Notes: generated by a model from the sequence alone, not told the origin. DNA of 64,000 nt from Glomus cerebriforme (GCA_003550305.1 QKYT01000218.1:4436-68435), one strand, 5' to 3'. Positions 47,800 through 61,329 are shown, counted from the stretch's first letter. A program made the numbers and translations.

Positions 47800-49330
47800 T
47801 ATAAAAGCGCTATGTTACTGCTATATCTACCTAGCTGAATACAACTCTTACTTGGTTGAGAACTGAAATACAAAAACCCTTATTGATTTTTTAAAAAAGC
47901 AAAATCTCAAACTAGATGACAATGATTTAAAAATACTTTATAAGTGAAAAATTGATGGTCACGTCTTTTTTAATATGAGTAAAGATGATTTTATGCAAAC
48001 TAGATTAGAGTTGAGACTAGCTATGAAACTTGCAAAAGAGACTAAAATTCTTAAAGAAAAACTAAAGTATCTGTTCTTATCATATCACAGTTTGAGTGAA
48101 GTATTGGTGAAATATATTATTAATAGTAATAGTATAATAAGTATATTTCAGTTCGTTCTAGGTAAGTTATATGCATGTCAACTTTTTTTGTTAATAAATT
48201 TTGGACTTACAAATTCTATTTATATATCTCACTGACTCAATGATGAGTTTTGAATCCATTTTTTGATTTTGAATGTTTTGAACAAGATTTTAAACATAAG
48301 AAAAAGTGTTCAAAACCTGTCCAAAACTATCTAAAACTTATCCAAAACTATTTAAAATTGTCCAATTGCCCAACATTAGGTCCTCATCCTATAGAGAAAA
48401 ATTCTTCAAAGTTTATATTCTATATTGATAACATTCTTTACAGAATAAAAAATATAGGTCCAGTTATTAACAATAATCAGGTTATGCATTGTAATATATT
48501 TTAACAATACTTCACACAACTGTCAGTCTTCTTAAAGATTTGCTCATCTTATCTCAGATGACAGTAAATAGTGCTAAAAGTTCTAGCTGTGTAGATTATG
48601 CAATCAAATAAATTATAGACTATAAATGTCATCCAAATTCTAAAATTAATTTGGACATATAGTAAAATCCCAAATTATTTTGGCACTTTATTTAATAAAT
48701 TACATATAAACTAAATGAATTTGTATATCCCAAATTATATTTATGACATTTCAAGATAATTTATATGGCATCTATATCATAGATGATTTATTTAAAAAAA
48801 TAATTTGTATAACTAAAGGAAAGCAAAATCAGCTGAATAAAAGTATGGCTCAAGATCTTATATAATATAAAAGTTCATGTGATGTAAGTAATGTAGATTT
48901 TACTTTTTGCTCTGTATATATGCTAACTGATATTATTAATATAGATGAACTTAAACATGCTTAAGAAAAAGTGAAAGTCTGATGAGGCATTCAGTTCTAA
49001 ATATAAATATGTTTATGATATCATTATAATAAGTGAGAAAAAGACTTTAGTAAAAGTTTCTGTTTTGCTTTTACATTACTAATTCATTTTACAATTTCTT
49101 AGTCACAGACTGGTATTTCATCCTACATAGTATCAAAGGTATCGACTGTAGAGTATCAAATCTCACTAATGAAAGATGCCATTAAAAATCTAACCAAATT
49201 ATGCAAAAATGTGAAGAGAATTTTAGAAGTTATAGTGAGTTTGTTAAAAAATAGGATATTAATTAATGAGAAATTATCATTTAAGAGGCACCATGTAGAA
49301 GAGATAGTCAAGAAAAAATAGAGATTTATG
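47800..49330 (+). pseudogene. SAM-domain-type multi-copy protein relic
   Basis: 47870-48075 reads TLIDFLKKQNLKLDDNDLKI, LYK, a TGA, KIDGHVFFNMSKDDFMQTRL, LRLAMKLAKETKILKEKLK. This has the helix pattern of a SAM domain as found at the N-terminus of many Rhizophagus proteins. Later pieces keep the order of the same family: YHSLSEVLVKY, NIGPVINNNQVMHCNIF, GKQNQLNKSMAQDLI, SDEAFSSKYKYVYDI, GISSYIVSKVSTVEYQISLM, KNVKRILEVIVSLLKNR. Many stops and frame changes; clearly dead. Confidence 0.6.
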
Positions 49331-49480
49331 GGATAATATAAATCTACAGTCATAGAATAAAGTTTTATCATATATTACAAACTTTATCTAAGCTTTATAT
49401 TTATTTTTACATATATTAATAAAGCAATTTTACATTTGCTATATAATATTGAATAATTCTTTCATGTATAAAAATATTAT
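49331..49480. other. AT-rich spacer
   Basis: No feature. Confidence 0.4.
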
Positions 49481-49800
49481 CTATTATATTATCTAAGTTT
49501 GAAGTATTAATCACTGAGCTTGAGGCTAAAAAAACTAATAAGAAAGTTAGATTTGAAGCATTGAGATAGAGCTTCACTAAGCTTGAGGCTAGAATTTTAA
49601 GATTAAAGTAAAATCAGGCAAAAAGAAAATCTAAGAAAAATTACAAATTTCAAACTAGATACATCCAGATAATTAAGAAAATTCTTAATGAAAAACCTGT
49701 AGTTGAATATCAATCTTCTTTCTTGAACAGATTAGAGCTTAATATCTTCTTTCAAAAATATCAAATTGCATTAGAGATGTAAGAAACTTAGCAATCAGCA
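49481..49800 (+). pseudogene. Coiled-coil protein relic
   Basis: Reads FEVLITELEAKKTNKKVRFE, a stop, SFTKLEARILRLK, a stop, then YKFQTRYIQIIKKILNEKPV and FLNRLELNIFF. The ELEA repeats suggest a coiled coil. No family can be named. Confidence 0.4.
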
Positions 49801-50604
49801 TCAGTTTTATAATATAAGCTGATATAAAGATGTCAAAAAACTTGAAAATATTGTTAATCATGATAGGTAAAAAAGATGTATATGTCAAGATAATAGAATT
49901 TTTTTTCTTAAGATATGGTATGATGAAAACTAGAAATCGTTATTCCTAATAGGATACAAAAAATTAAGAAATTTGTTTGTCTAGCATCCAAAAGTTTTAA
50001 TCTCTTATAATCAATAATCTTATAATACTTTGTATACACAAAACTGGTGAAAAGTTTTTGAACCTCTTGATATGAACCAGAAATTTTTTTGATAATTATT
50101 TATAGGAGGCATCTTTATCAAGATTTTTTAGCAGCTACTAGTTTTTTGCAATTATATTATTGGATTATTAGTAAAACTATTATGGATCTTTTAATTATAT
50201 GTGACTAATCACATTAATTTTTTATATATTTAGATATGTCAAATAGACAAATATATAGTCCGATCTGGTTATTTGACTATTTTTGAATTAGAAGTTATTT
50301 GATCAAATAATATATAATCCTTTGTTATTTGGTCATTTCAATCATTTGATTTTGATTGATTGATATCTTATCATATGATTTTACTTGAAAAGCAAAACAA
50401 AACATAATGCAGATCAGAACTATAATACTAGCTAATATTACATTTAAATGACTGAGGTTATTTAAAAAGTCACATAAAAAATCACGTTAAATATCAAATA
50501 TATAAAATATATAAATAAAACATTTTATCAAATTTTTTTTGTTAATTTTTTTTCTACTCAATAATTTAAAATAAATTTAGGTAAGCATACCTTTTCTTGG
50601 TAGA
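49801..50604. other. AT-rich spacer
   Basis: No gene or repeat can be supported. Confidence 0.5.
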
Positions 50605-50900
50605 AACGTTACCTTTCCTTGATAGTATACTGTTTACCTTCTTTTTTACAAGATGTTATCTTTTTTTTGATGAAATGCTATTTACTTTTCTTTTGCAAGA
50701 TGCTACCTTCTCTATTAATGGAATGCTATCTATCTTCTCTTTTGTGAGATGCTACCTTTCTTTGATAGGATGCTATTTACTTTCTCTTTTGCAAGATACT
50801 ACCTTTTCTTGATGAGATGCTATTTACCTTCTCTTTTGTGAGATGTTACCTTTCCTTGATAGGATATTATCTACCTTCTCTTTTGCAAGATGCTATTTTC
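50605..50900 (+). repeat. Minisatellite, unit about 47-49 bp, six copies
   Basis: Units contain GATGCTACCTTTCTTTGATA, GGATGCTATTTACCTTCTCT and TTTGCAA/TTTGTGA. Units begin near 50652, 50698, 50747, 50794, 50841 and 50888. A 71-codon frame (50597-50812) follows the repeat and is not called a gene. Confidence 0.88.
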
Positions 50901-51149
50901 ATTCTTAACTACATAGTACATATCAATTAACTGTTTACTCTTTTTTTTAGCCTCAAGATATAACGGACGTCTCTGTTGTGAAAAACCTAAATTATTTGCA
51001 ATGTTATATGGAGATATTAACAGTTTTAAAAAAGAAGTCTTGAAATATAGTTACAGAAAATACTAAAATTTTCATTTGAATATATATATAAAAACTGCAT
51101 GTATTTTTATGTTATTTATATTGTCTTTTTGAAAAAATTCATCCACTGA

Positions 51150-52060
51150 TTTTAATTTAATATAGCTACATTTACATACACTTCCTTAAACATGAAGATG
51201 CAAGTAATTTTTTCTATTATTATAAAGAGATTATTCTTGATAGTCCTACAGGCAATAAAAATATCAGGATAAAGGAATTATATTATTTTGGTAATTCAAA
51301 GAAAAAGGTTATTTATTTGAAAGTAAGTATTGACTATTATATTTAATTATCTATTATTTATTAAATAATAAAAATAACAAATGTAACTTTAACAATTCTG
51401 TTATTCAGGTGACAAAACCAAAAAATAAAACTACCAAAAAAGTTATAATTTAAAAAAAAGCTATTGATCAGATTGAAGTCATAATTCAGAAAAGGTCAAC
51501 ACTCATAAATTCAGAATATACTATACCATCGTTAGAAGAAATGGTAAGTGGATATAAAGCTGATAATGAAATTAACACCTATTCTGAAAAAATTATAAGA
51601 GAAGATCCTTCTGGTTCTAAGATCTTTAATGATAGAATGTATGTTGATATTATTTGAAAACTAACTAATTTTTCTATTAAATCAATTCTTAATGATGAGT
51701 TAAATGATCCAAGTATAAGTAATAGAAAAAAAAAATTTAGTAAGTTCAATAACTTTAATCACATACTATATTCATTTTATATTAATTTTATATTTATTGT
51801 TTTTATATTAGATCTCAAAATTAATAAAGAAATACATAATGAAGTTTATTACAAGTTATTATCTGCTATACTTAAATTTAGTGAAACAATCCAAAACTCT
51901 TGTGACTATTATGAAAAAAATTTTACTCTAAGAAATAAAAATGAAAAAGAAGAGTATAAAGTTATGGCAGATAAAGAAGTTATTAAAATGATTAACATTA
52001 ATACCTTTAACAAAAATTCTCTGAAATTTTATTTAATAATTTTAAATTATAAGATTTCTT
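51150..52060 (+). pseudogene. Unrecognised multi-exon gene relic
   Basis: Coding-like segments: FFYYYKEIILDSPTGNKNI, RIKELYYFGNSKKKVIYLK (ending at a GTAAGT donor near 51323), then after a TTATTCAG acceptor VTKPKNKTTKKVII, stop, SEYTIPSLEEMVSGYKADNE, NRKKKFSKF, and DLKINKEIHNEVYYKLLSAI. A few stops (51450, 51655) break it. No known family recognised. Confidence 0.45.
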
Positions 52061-52691
52061 AATTCTATTTTAGTTGAATTGCTCAGTTTGTTATCTAATA
52101 ATAATAAAGTTTATAATATGGCTGTGTAATTATATATCAGAAAAAAATATTATTTGTTATCCCATTATATAAGAAAAATCATAAGCTTACCTGAAAATAT
52201 TTGGTAAAATTCTTGCCAAAAAATAGGTGCTGCATTACATACATACAATTTGCATATATATTTCGCATTATTTTTTTTGACTCACTTTGCATTTATTTTT
52301 TGTGCATTATATCTTCAGTTTACATTACTATCTTATTTATAAAACAATATTTGGGTATGAATATTTTTTTGGCAATTATTATTTCACATATGGGATTCAA
52401 GAAAGTAAATGCTAATCCTTCTCTCAAAAATAGATTTTTTTGGAATAATCCTATCTGATTCAGATTACATTTTTTCATAATTTATCTTTAGATCATCTGA
52501 TCAATTATGAACTTTATGAATAGATAGGCAGATTTGTAAGGGGATTAGTAAAATAATAAAATGCAATATATCATTAAATGAAAATCTGAAAATATTCTCA
52601 TCTGATAAATTTACAAATGATATAAAAAAACTATCTTTAGCTAGCAAGATAGCTATTTTTTTTTGACCACAAAAATGATAAGTAAGCAGGT
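52061..52691. other. Spacer
   Basis: An 85-codon frame (52201-52458) is hydrophobic and AT-driven; not supported as a gene. Confidence 0.4.
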
Positions 52692-53096
52692 ATGGAAAAC
52701 CAAGAGAACTCAGCTATTATAAAAGTAATCACTGCTGATGATATTAATATGGATCTAATTAATAATATATAAAGTAGAGATATTTATAAAATACAATCAA
52801 AACACAATAGAATCCTAAAAATACTTGCATTATATATATTAAAATACCTCCCAGAGAATATTTTTCATGAAAAACCAGATTTTTTATCTATTAAATCCAA
52901 TAATACTATACTAGATTATGGGCTATATGAAGAATATGATATCCCTATTTTGACAGAAGATCCACTTAAATCACTTATTTTAAATGTTTGTGATAATATG
53001 ATCCATCAGACTTATGCGAAAATAATATATAAAGATGGAACATTACTTTGCTCATGTGACATAGCAAATAATAATAATCCATTATTATTTTTTTAA
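52692..53096 (+). pseudogene. Unrecognised coding relic with one internal stop
   Basis: From ATG at 52692 the frame runs 134 codons to TAA at 53094 with only one internal TAA (after DDINMDLINNI). It contains LALYILKYLPENIFHEKPDF, LDYGLYEEYDIPIL and IHQTYAKIIYKDGTLLCSCD. The composition is protein-like. No family recognised; possibly one exon of the relic upstream. Confidence 0.45.
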
Positions 53097-54480
53097 TACA
53101 GCATAATTGATTATAATAGTAGAGAAAAAAGCAGTATTCTGAAATCTTTCTTGTTAATTTTAGAAATTTTAAATATAACATCCTCAAAAATCTTAAAGAT
53201 AAAGCTGTTAGAGATATTAATTTCCCAGAACTAAGGTCATGCTTTGAATGATAATAACATTTTAATATTCCTTTTCAAGACATTTACATATTTCATATGT
53301 GAACATTTTTTTTACAGACTCTATATTGAAAAAAAAGCTTTTTCTTGATACTCTAAGTAATAAGCATATATTCATCCCTGGATTGTAAAAAGAATGTGAA
53401 CATCTTAGATCAAACTGATGTCCTTAGTATCATTTTCAATTTGTCATTAACTGATCCCAGGAGGACTTTTTAATCAAGTGAAATTTCACTTTTATTTAAC
53501 TTAATAAGTGAAATATTTGCTCTATTTTTATCACTTATATAGATGAAAGGATTCAAGAATACAGCAATTCAATAGGCTAAAGTACTTTAAGATATGCTAA
53601 ATATTCTGAAGATCTTTCTTCGTACCTTCCTCTTCTGGACTATCTTTGATTTTCTCCTTAAGCTCCTATAAAATACTTTCTATATTTAATCTGCAAGCAT
53701 ATTATACATTTCGAATGCATTAAGAAAGTAAAGCAAACTAAAAAATGGGTTGATAGAAAAATTTTCCTATATTGAAAAAACTAATTATGAAGTTGACTTC
53801 TTCTGAGTTCCTATAAAATGGTCTCACTTGAGACTCTCTCATCACTTTGCAGTCAAGTATTTCTGAAATAAATGTAAACTTGCTTAATTTTCTTGATTTA
53901 TATAATAAGATTGATATTGCTGAAAACAATCTTCAAAGAACCACCCATGATTTGATATTATTATAATTTTGGCCAAACTATTAAGCAGTTATTTGATCAT
54001 TTTAGAAAAATTTGTAATGAGGATGTATTTAATACTTGAGTTAATGATAAAATCAGAAATTAAATTTTTGTACAAGATAAACTTACTGAAACTAACTTTC
54101 GAAAAAGAAAGGAAAGAGATAAAAAGATTTTCAGACTCTTTAGTAATGTTAATAATATAAAAGATAAAATCTTTTAATGTTACTATAATCTTAAATCTAT
54201 ATCTAGATAATGTTGATTTTGTTATTGCTAGATTAGAGTTTTATCTATGATGTATAAAGTAAAGTGAAAACAGTAAAACTAAATTCTATTGTTATCATTA
54301 ATTCTGATATAATTAGACATAAAGACCATTTACCAAAAAGATTTAAATCTAATATTAAAATGACTTTATCTAAAAGTTTTAAATGAATATTAAAAAATAG
54401 TATGCATTAATGTAATAGTTAATAATAATGTTAGTATAGATAAGACAAAAGGATAAAAATGTAGAAAGTATAAATAATAC
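53097..54480. other. Spacer with scattered short frames
   Basis: Nothing can be supported as a gene or repeat. Confidence 0.5.
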
Positions 54481-54778
54481 AATTATTATGTAAAGATATA
54501 TAAAAATATTTAGTATGTAGTGTTTTATTTTATTATATATTTAGTAGTTAGTATATTTTAGTGTAATATTTTAGTTATTACATTTTAATTGATATATTCT
54601 AGTATTCAATTTTTTATTAGTATTCAATTTTAGTATTTGAGTTTTATTAGCTAATAGTATTCAATTTTATTGTTTAATTTTTTATTAGCTAGTGTTTGAT
54701 TATATATAGTATTAAATTTTTTTATTAGTGTTTTTATTTGTGTTTGATTTTTTTTTTTTTTGAAATAAATTTATCACA
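54481..54778. repeat. Low-complexity TTTTATTAGTATTCAAT tract
   Basis: Irregular tandem-like variants of ATTTTTTATTAGTATTCAAT and TTTAGTATTTGA over about 300 bp. Confidence 0.7.
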
Positions 54779-54794
54779 ATTGAGAAAAATAAAA

Positions 54795-54967
54795 AGATTT
54801 TTATTAATGATTGGAAAGGCAATTTTATATATAAATTTATTAGTACTAATTTTATTATTAATTTAAATTTTTAAAAACATTAGATAAATCTTTAAATTTT
54901 TGGTTATTTTTTATAAAAAGAATCAAATTGTTAGCTTTAAAATGCCTGCCAATCATTAGTAAAAATC
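54795..54967. mobile_element. Short inverted-repeat element (about 173 bp)
   Basis: The left end GATTTTTATTAATGATTGGA and the complement of the right end, GATTTTTACTAATGATTGGC, pair over about 26 bp, continuing with AAGGCAATTTTA versus AGGCATTTTAAA. No target duplication identified. Confidence 0.65.
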
Positions 54968-55300
54968 AATAAAGATCAGTATGATTAACCCAATTTATTA
55001 TTATTATTATATAATGCAAACGTTAATACTAAAAGAAAATATTTATATATACAAAGAATTCTAAGACTAAAAATACATTAGAATAATCGACATTTTAATC
55101 AATGATTAAGTATACAATGTTATAAATTTAGAAGTATAGATAATAAAAATAGATTATTATTTACACACATATATAAAATAGGTATTATATATAGTAAAAA
55201 AAAAGTTAATAATAAACGATAAAGTAAAATGTTTGTCATTGTTTATGTCAACTACTTTTTTTGCTGCGGTACCATTTACCCAACTATTAAATATTCACTA
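54968..55300. other. AT-rich spacer
   Basis: Includes the likely 3' untranslated region of the next minus-strand gene. Confidence 0.4.
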
Positions 55301-55681
55301 TTACACTTTTAAGTCAGTATTTGATAATATCAAAGGTTTCGCTTCACCACGATAATATTCTTTTACAGGTTTGGCCAATTCTACAGGTACACTTAACCTC
55401 ATTTGATTTTGACTCTCTCTTTTTGATTGTAAATGACTAATTTCATTTGTGACAACTAATTGAAGAGGTTTAAGTTTTGAGTCTGAAACTCTGTTTCTAC
55501 TCCTTCTCCTTTGGTTTAAAATTATAATAACCAAAACTAAAAGAAATGATATCACGACAGCTGTTAAGAGAATTGCCACGATTATTAAAGAAGCGTTATT
55601 TGATACCGGTACACCGCGTTTTACATGCAAGTGAGAAGAACTTGAGAACCTTTTATGGTGTGAAGTATGCGAGTGTAACAT
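55301..55681 (-). CDS. Small single-pass membrane protein
   Basis: An uninterrupted 126-codon frame. Residues 1-27 are His/Ser/Arg-rich (HTSHHKRFSSSSHLHVKRG). Residues about 31-56 form one transmembrane helix (SLIIVAILLTAVVISFLLVL, VIIIL). A basic block, QRRRSRNR, follows, then a hydrophilic tail of about 60 residues with PLQLVVTNEISHLQSKRES. Charge placement suggests the C-terminus faces the cytosol. There is no cleavable signal peptide, so it is probably a signal-anchor protein. No family recognised. Codon use and the clear helix argue for a real gene, though a spliced upstream exon cannot be excluded. Confidence 0.65.
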   Translation of the reverse strand: MLHSHTSHHKRFSSSSHLHVKRGVPVSNNASLIIVAILLTAVVISFLLVLVIIILNQRRRSRNRVSDSKLKPLQLVVTNEISHLQSKRESQNQMRLSVPVELAKPVKEYYRGEAKPLILSNTDLKV

Positions 55682-57437
55682 TTTTAATGGTTTTTTTTTA
55701 TATTTTGAGAAAAGAAGAAAATTTAAGATGAAAAAAAAAAAAGGTTGAAAGGGATTTTTATATAAATCAATTTACTATTTTAAAGTGAAAAAAAAATGTT
55801 AAAATATTCAAAAATATTTCGGTGGAATATTCTACCAGAATATGAAACAGGATTATTTATTAACAAATTTATTAACAGATTTCTTTTTTTAATTTCATTT
55901 GTCTCTATTGTGCCAATAAATTAGGTAGTAATCTGCGATAAATATTGTTATCAAAAAGCTAAAAATACATAATCCGGTGATAAATATTATAATTTGAGTA
56001 AAATAATGGTACTTCATTTTGTTTAAAAACCGAGGTATTTATACCTTTTTTTTTGTAATTGTAAATTTAAAATTAAATGATACTTTCTATTACGTAACAA
56101 AAGTCAAACTAAACATTTTAACTCTAGAAGAATTCTTTATGGTTTTCCAGATACATTTTCTCTTATAACGGAAGAATCACCAAGACACCCATTTACATCA
56201 TACCACAATTATATAAAAAAAAAAGAGGTCACCCGATTTAAAAAAACTTTACGGAAATGGATATTAAAATATATTACATGGTAATACGACATTGTTCGGA
56301 GTTACACTATGACAAGTATTACGCCTTGATCACCGTACCTATAGTACCTTCTTGGCAATTTCTTCTATAAATAGGACGTTCCAAAAATAAATATGATAAA
56401 TCAAACATTCAAACAAAGTTAGTTAAAAAAACTTGTTTCGTTTCATTATGAAAATGGAAAATAGATATAATAAAATGGAAATGAATGGATATCTGATATC
56501 TGATATTGAATGATATCTTTTTTTTCAAAGATAATTACTTGATTTCCTGTAAATTTGTGAAACTGGTTATTTATTAAATGATCATAAACAAAGTTTATCC
56601 ATAATTAATATCTGTAACATGACTTTTTACATGTAACCCCATTTGATTTTCGATAATAAATTTTTATGCAAGATTTAATTGACCACAACCTTGAACTTTA
56701 TACCATTGTTACAGAAAGAGAATATATATTTTCGTAATGACAGCCGTAATTGAGTAATTGACAGCTGCGGTGAATCTCAATGAAAATGATTTTTCTTTCA
56801 ATAATTGTTCATTTCATGCAAAATTTTATGCGTACAAAAGGGATTGATTTTTTAGAAACAGAATTAGGAATTAATTTATCTTTTTTTTATTTACATTTTG
56901 GATCTAACCTTAAATCCTTAGTTTTTGCGCTCTATTTCACCGAATAAATGTTCTATTGTTCTATAAAATGATAGAAGAGTCTATTAATCATCATACGATT
57001 TACAACTTTTTACTATATTAATAGTCTTGCTGGTTGGAAACTAGTAAATTAAATTATTTAAAAGTTAATTTATAACTTATTTATCCATGCATATTTATTT
57101 AAATGCTCTTAATAACTGTTGTCCCTGCCGCAGAATAAATATTTATACCATATTTATCTTCACGTCCTGGTACAAATCTGATAACTGATAAGCAACGCTT
57201 TGAATTTAATAAACATTAAATAATTGATAGACAATAAACATTTTATCCGAAATATAATCTTCCAATTAAGGAAAGGGATTTTTTGAGTGTTACAATAAAC
57301 ATGGGATTGCTACAAGATAATTTTTTTTTTTTTTTTTTTAACCCAGATTCTTTGTTCGGGCCTTCTTAAATTCTGATAAAAAAAACCCCTTTTTTGGTTT
57401 TTTTTTTCCTTTTTTTTTTATTTATTGTTTTTTTATA
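55682..57437. other. Intergenic with divergent promoters
   Basis: Lies between two divergent genes. No coding sequence. A long poly-T run at 57321-57339 and the T-rich tracts at 57384-57436 precede the kinase start. No specific regulatory element was recognised. Confidence 0.5.
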
Positions 57438-60400
57438 ATGATGAATGTTAGCGAACAGCGTTATGTACCAAAGAAAAAAGTTAGAGATCGTTATTCTAGA
57501 CAAGAACTTGTTGGTAGAGGTGCTTATGGCGCTGTTTATAAAGGGTACGATAAATAAAAAAAAACAAATTTAAATAAATATTTTCCATAAAAATAATTTG
57601 TTCCTATTCTTTTAATAGGATAGACAATGAAAGTAACAGAGTTGTGGCTATTAAAGTGCTAAATTTGGATACAGAAGAAGACGATGTTGGTGATATTATT
57701 AAGGAGATAAATCTATTATCTCAACTAAAACATAGTGATTCTCAAAATATAACCAAATATTTTGGAAGTTTTCTTCATGGTACAAAATTATGGATTATTA
57801 TGGAATACGCTGCAGGTGGAAGTATTAGATCATTGGTAAATTTATTTAATCGATTCACTCAAAAAAAAAATTAATATTAACTAAAAATTTATTTAATATT
57901 TAGCGAGTTTATAATATCTTTCCATATTTTTTTTTTTTAAAAAAAATCTAATTAATGATTTTTTTTTTTTTTTTTGTTAAATGCTGGTAATTTGGAAGAA
58001 AAGTATATATCTTTGATAACAAGAGAAGTTTTACAAGCATTAATTTATTTACATAAGTGTAAAATTATTCATCGAGATATCAAAGGTAAATTTTTTTTTT
58101 TTTATATTTTTAAAAATTATTTTCAAAATTTTAAAAAAAGATTTTTTCCTTTCTCGAAAAATGAAAAATAGCTGCAAATATATTATTAACTGAAGATGGT
58201 AAAGTTCAATTATGTGACTTTGGTGTGGCGGGACAATTAACGGCGTCTTCTGCCAAAAGGACTTCATTTGTTGGCACTCCGTATCCTTTTAAGAATATTC
58301 AAGTATATTTTTAATTTTCGAATTATTTTAATTCCTTAATTTACGATATTTTAATAGATATTGGATGGCACCTGAAGTAATAAAAGAGGGAGCAACTTAT
58401 GATACAAAGGTTTGCTTATCATTATATTCAGAAGTGATTTATAATAATTTTATGTCCAACAAAAAATAATTATTATTACTATTATGTACAACAAATAAAC
58501 TTCAGGCGGATATTTGGTCTTTGGGAATTACTGTTATTGAAATGGCCAAAGGAAATCCTCCTCATCATAAATTAAGTGCTATGAAAGCTATACAGCTTAT
58601 ACCGAAAACTCCTCCACCTCAATTAGAGGAAAAATTTTCTTCTCACTTAAGAGAACTTGTTTCTTTATGTTTAAATGATTATTCTGATCAGGTAAAAAGA
58701 ATATTTTTTTTTAATTTGAAAATTTTTTTTTATTATATATATCATTTTTTTTTCTATTTTTTTTAGAGACCTACGGCAGAAGAATTAATGAAATCAAAAT
58801 TTATAAAAGGAGCTTCAAAACACCCAAATGGATTACTAAGAGAACTTATAACAAAATATGAACAATGGAAACAAACAACTGGATATCGACATTCTTTCCA
58901 GGATCCTCATGGAACACCATCGAGGTTTCATATAGTTACTATTTAAAAATATATATATATAAATTAATGGCTGATTGAAATGCTAATAATAAATTTTTTT
59001 TTTTTATTTAGTGAAAGTGATTCATACGATTTTGAGGAAGGACAAAAAGAAGAGGAAGAGGATGCTTGGTTATTTGATACAGTTCAAAATACAATAAATC
59101 ATCGTAAATCACATTCTTTGGGATCTCTTCATACTAAATCAGATCAATTATCACCTGTAATAGAAGGAGATGAACAACAAGGATTTACAATTGATAAAAA
59201 ACACGATGAGGAGTCTAAAGATGACACGGATAGGACTGTTATACCAAGAGATGTAAGCTTCCGTCATGGAAGAATTATAACTGAAGGATTTCTGTCACCT
59301 TCAAAACCAATGTTTCGAAAAAAATATTCGGAATCTCAACATCCTTTACTTCAATTATTTAATAATGAGGAATCACAAGATAATTTTTCAGATTCTTCAC
59401 CAACTGGAAGTTATAGAAATCCAACCATAACGATTCCTCCAGTAAATATAAATTTAATGCCACATATGGAAGATTCTCCTTCAAGGACAATAACAAGATC
59501 TCATTTTCAGTCAAATTATCTTGTTCCAAAAACAAAAGATTCTAACTCTGATAGTGGTTCAATTGATAGTAGATTATCTTCATCAAGTAGAGATGGTTCA
59601 AAATCACCTTTATCCTCAACGTTTAATCCTGAATTAAATTCGCAAAATTCAACTTCAGAGAAACAAGACTCGTCATCATCTCCTGTTTCACCAAAAATCG
59701 TTCTTTCAACACAATCAACATCATCAGAAGGGGCTAGAAATGGATTATTATCACCTGTATCTATAACAAATGGAAAAGTTCCTGTAAGACAAGAGAGTGG
59801 ATATTTTTCAGTTCAACATAAATCTAATATATCAGTAGAAGTTACTAATCCTACTATAGATAAAATAAATTCACCGGCAAATTCAGGATCAAATTCAGGA
59901 GGATTGTTAACTCCGCCTCTTGCCATATCAAAATCAGCTAATGGAATAAGTTCAATACCAGAATCTATGAATAATTATGCTAATCCTCCACAATCTTTAC
60001 CAGCAAAGATGGGATACGTTAGACCTCCACCCACAAGACATGGAAGTTATGATATTCCAATTCCTAATAATGATTTTTCTTTTCCTCATGGTGGTATACC
60101 TCTTTATAGATCAAGTAGTCAAGGGAAACAATATCCTTCCCAAGCTCGTCGGGTTAGATCTGCTACTACTTTAAATAATTCTCATAGACCAAATCATGAT
60201 GACTTTTTATTAAAATCTAAACATATTCAACCAGATAGTGATAATAATAATAATATTATTAATAATAATAATTTGGCTGTAAATTTACCAAGACAAAGGG
60301 CTACAAGTGTAAGTCATATGCAAAGATCTCCAAAACCAAAAGTGAGTAGCAATATAATGGTTTTGTTTTTTACTATGATAATTGAAATTTTAAATATAAT

Positions 60401-60732
60401 TTTTGATTTAAATCGTTTTTTATTTTAATCAGTTTTTTGCAGAAGATTCATCTCATTTACTTACACCTTCACCTTTATCATCAAAATTTAATCAACATCA
60501 AATATCATTACAACAAAATTCACCAACGAGATCATTTTTTACAAATGTACAAAATATATCTACATCAGCTACAATGTTGAATACTGCAGGACCTGAATTA
60601 AAATCATTAAAAATGGATAATTACCGTGGTAATAGTGAAGTTTATGAAGATTTATCAAAAACCACCGATGATTTATTACAATGGTTAACGTTATTAGATG
60701 CTGGAATTAATCAATTATTAACAAGATTTTAA
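57438..60732 (+). CDS. Ste20/GCK-type protein kinase (Kic1/Nak1-like)
   Basis: Nine exons give 855 codons: 57438-57544, 57619-57835, 57977-58085, 58172-58280, 58358-58409, 58506-58691, 58767-58924, 59012-60341, 60433-60732. The kinase domain (about 19-280) has [11 protein letters not shown] (26-36), VAIK with K48, HRDIK with D142, DFGVAG with D160, and an activation loop with [30 protein letters not shown] and [15 protein letters not shown] follow, as in Kic1/Nak1/Sid1 kinases. The long middle is Ser/Pro-rich and disordered. The end ([20 protein letters not shown]) looks helical. Such kinases drive polarity and the RAM/MOR pathway. One oddity: exon 3 starts after TTTTTTG rather than AG. ATG at 57438 is the first of two adjacent starts. 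Confidence 0.92.
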
Positions 60733-61329
60733 TTAATTATTTTTGTAATGAAAAGGAGAAGAGCGAAGAGTAATAATATCGATGAATTATTTAATATTTA
60801 TTATATTTATTTATTTGTATATTTATCAAAAAAGAATGTATTAAATAAAAAAAAAGGTTAGTTTATTTATTTTAATTATTATAGAAATATTTAATATTGG
60901 AAGGAAGGATATTAAAAGTTGCATGATGAGGAAGGTTAAGAGTGAAGATTAATAAAGAAGTGATAGTTGACTGAAAAAAAGGTCATAATATAAATGAATA
61001 TAATGTAATGTATTTTTTTTTAAATAGAGATTTACTCAAAATTTATCAAAATAAAATTATTAGATATTAGATATCAAAATAAACCTATATAATGAAACAA
61101 ATATTATATAATTAACATAGTCAAACAATAGGAAAATAAGCAGTTTTTATTATTTATCTATGGAAATACAAAGGGACGAAGTAAGAAATTTGTGGAACGC
61201 AAAAACTTACATTTGAGCCAACTCAAATTAACATAAAGTCGTTAATCATTATAATTACGGAAATCTACGTACACAATTGCAACTTTTTAACTCCTTTAAA
61301 TTTTAGATTTTTTTTTTCAATTTTGATTA
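60733..61329. other. 3' region of the kinase gene
   Basis: AT-rich with several AATAAA-like signals (60842, 61049). No other feature. Confidence 0.5.

Noticed and set aside
58049..58267. Minus-strand frame across kinase exons 3-4
   Set aside because: Antisense of kinase exons and a T-rich intron.
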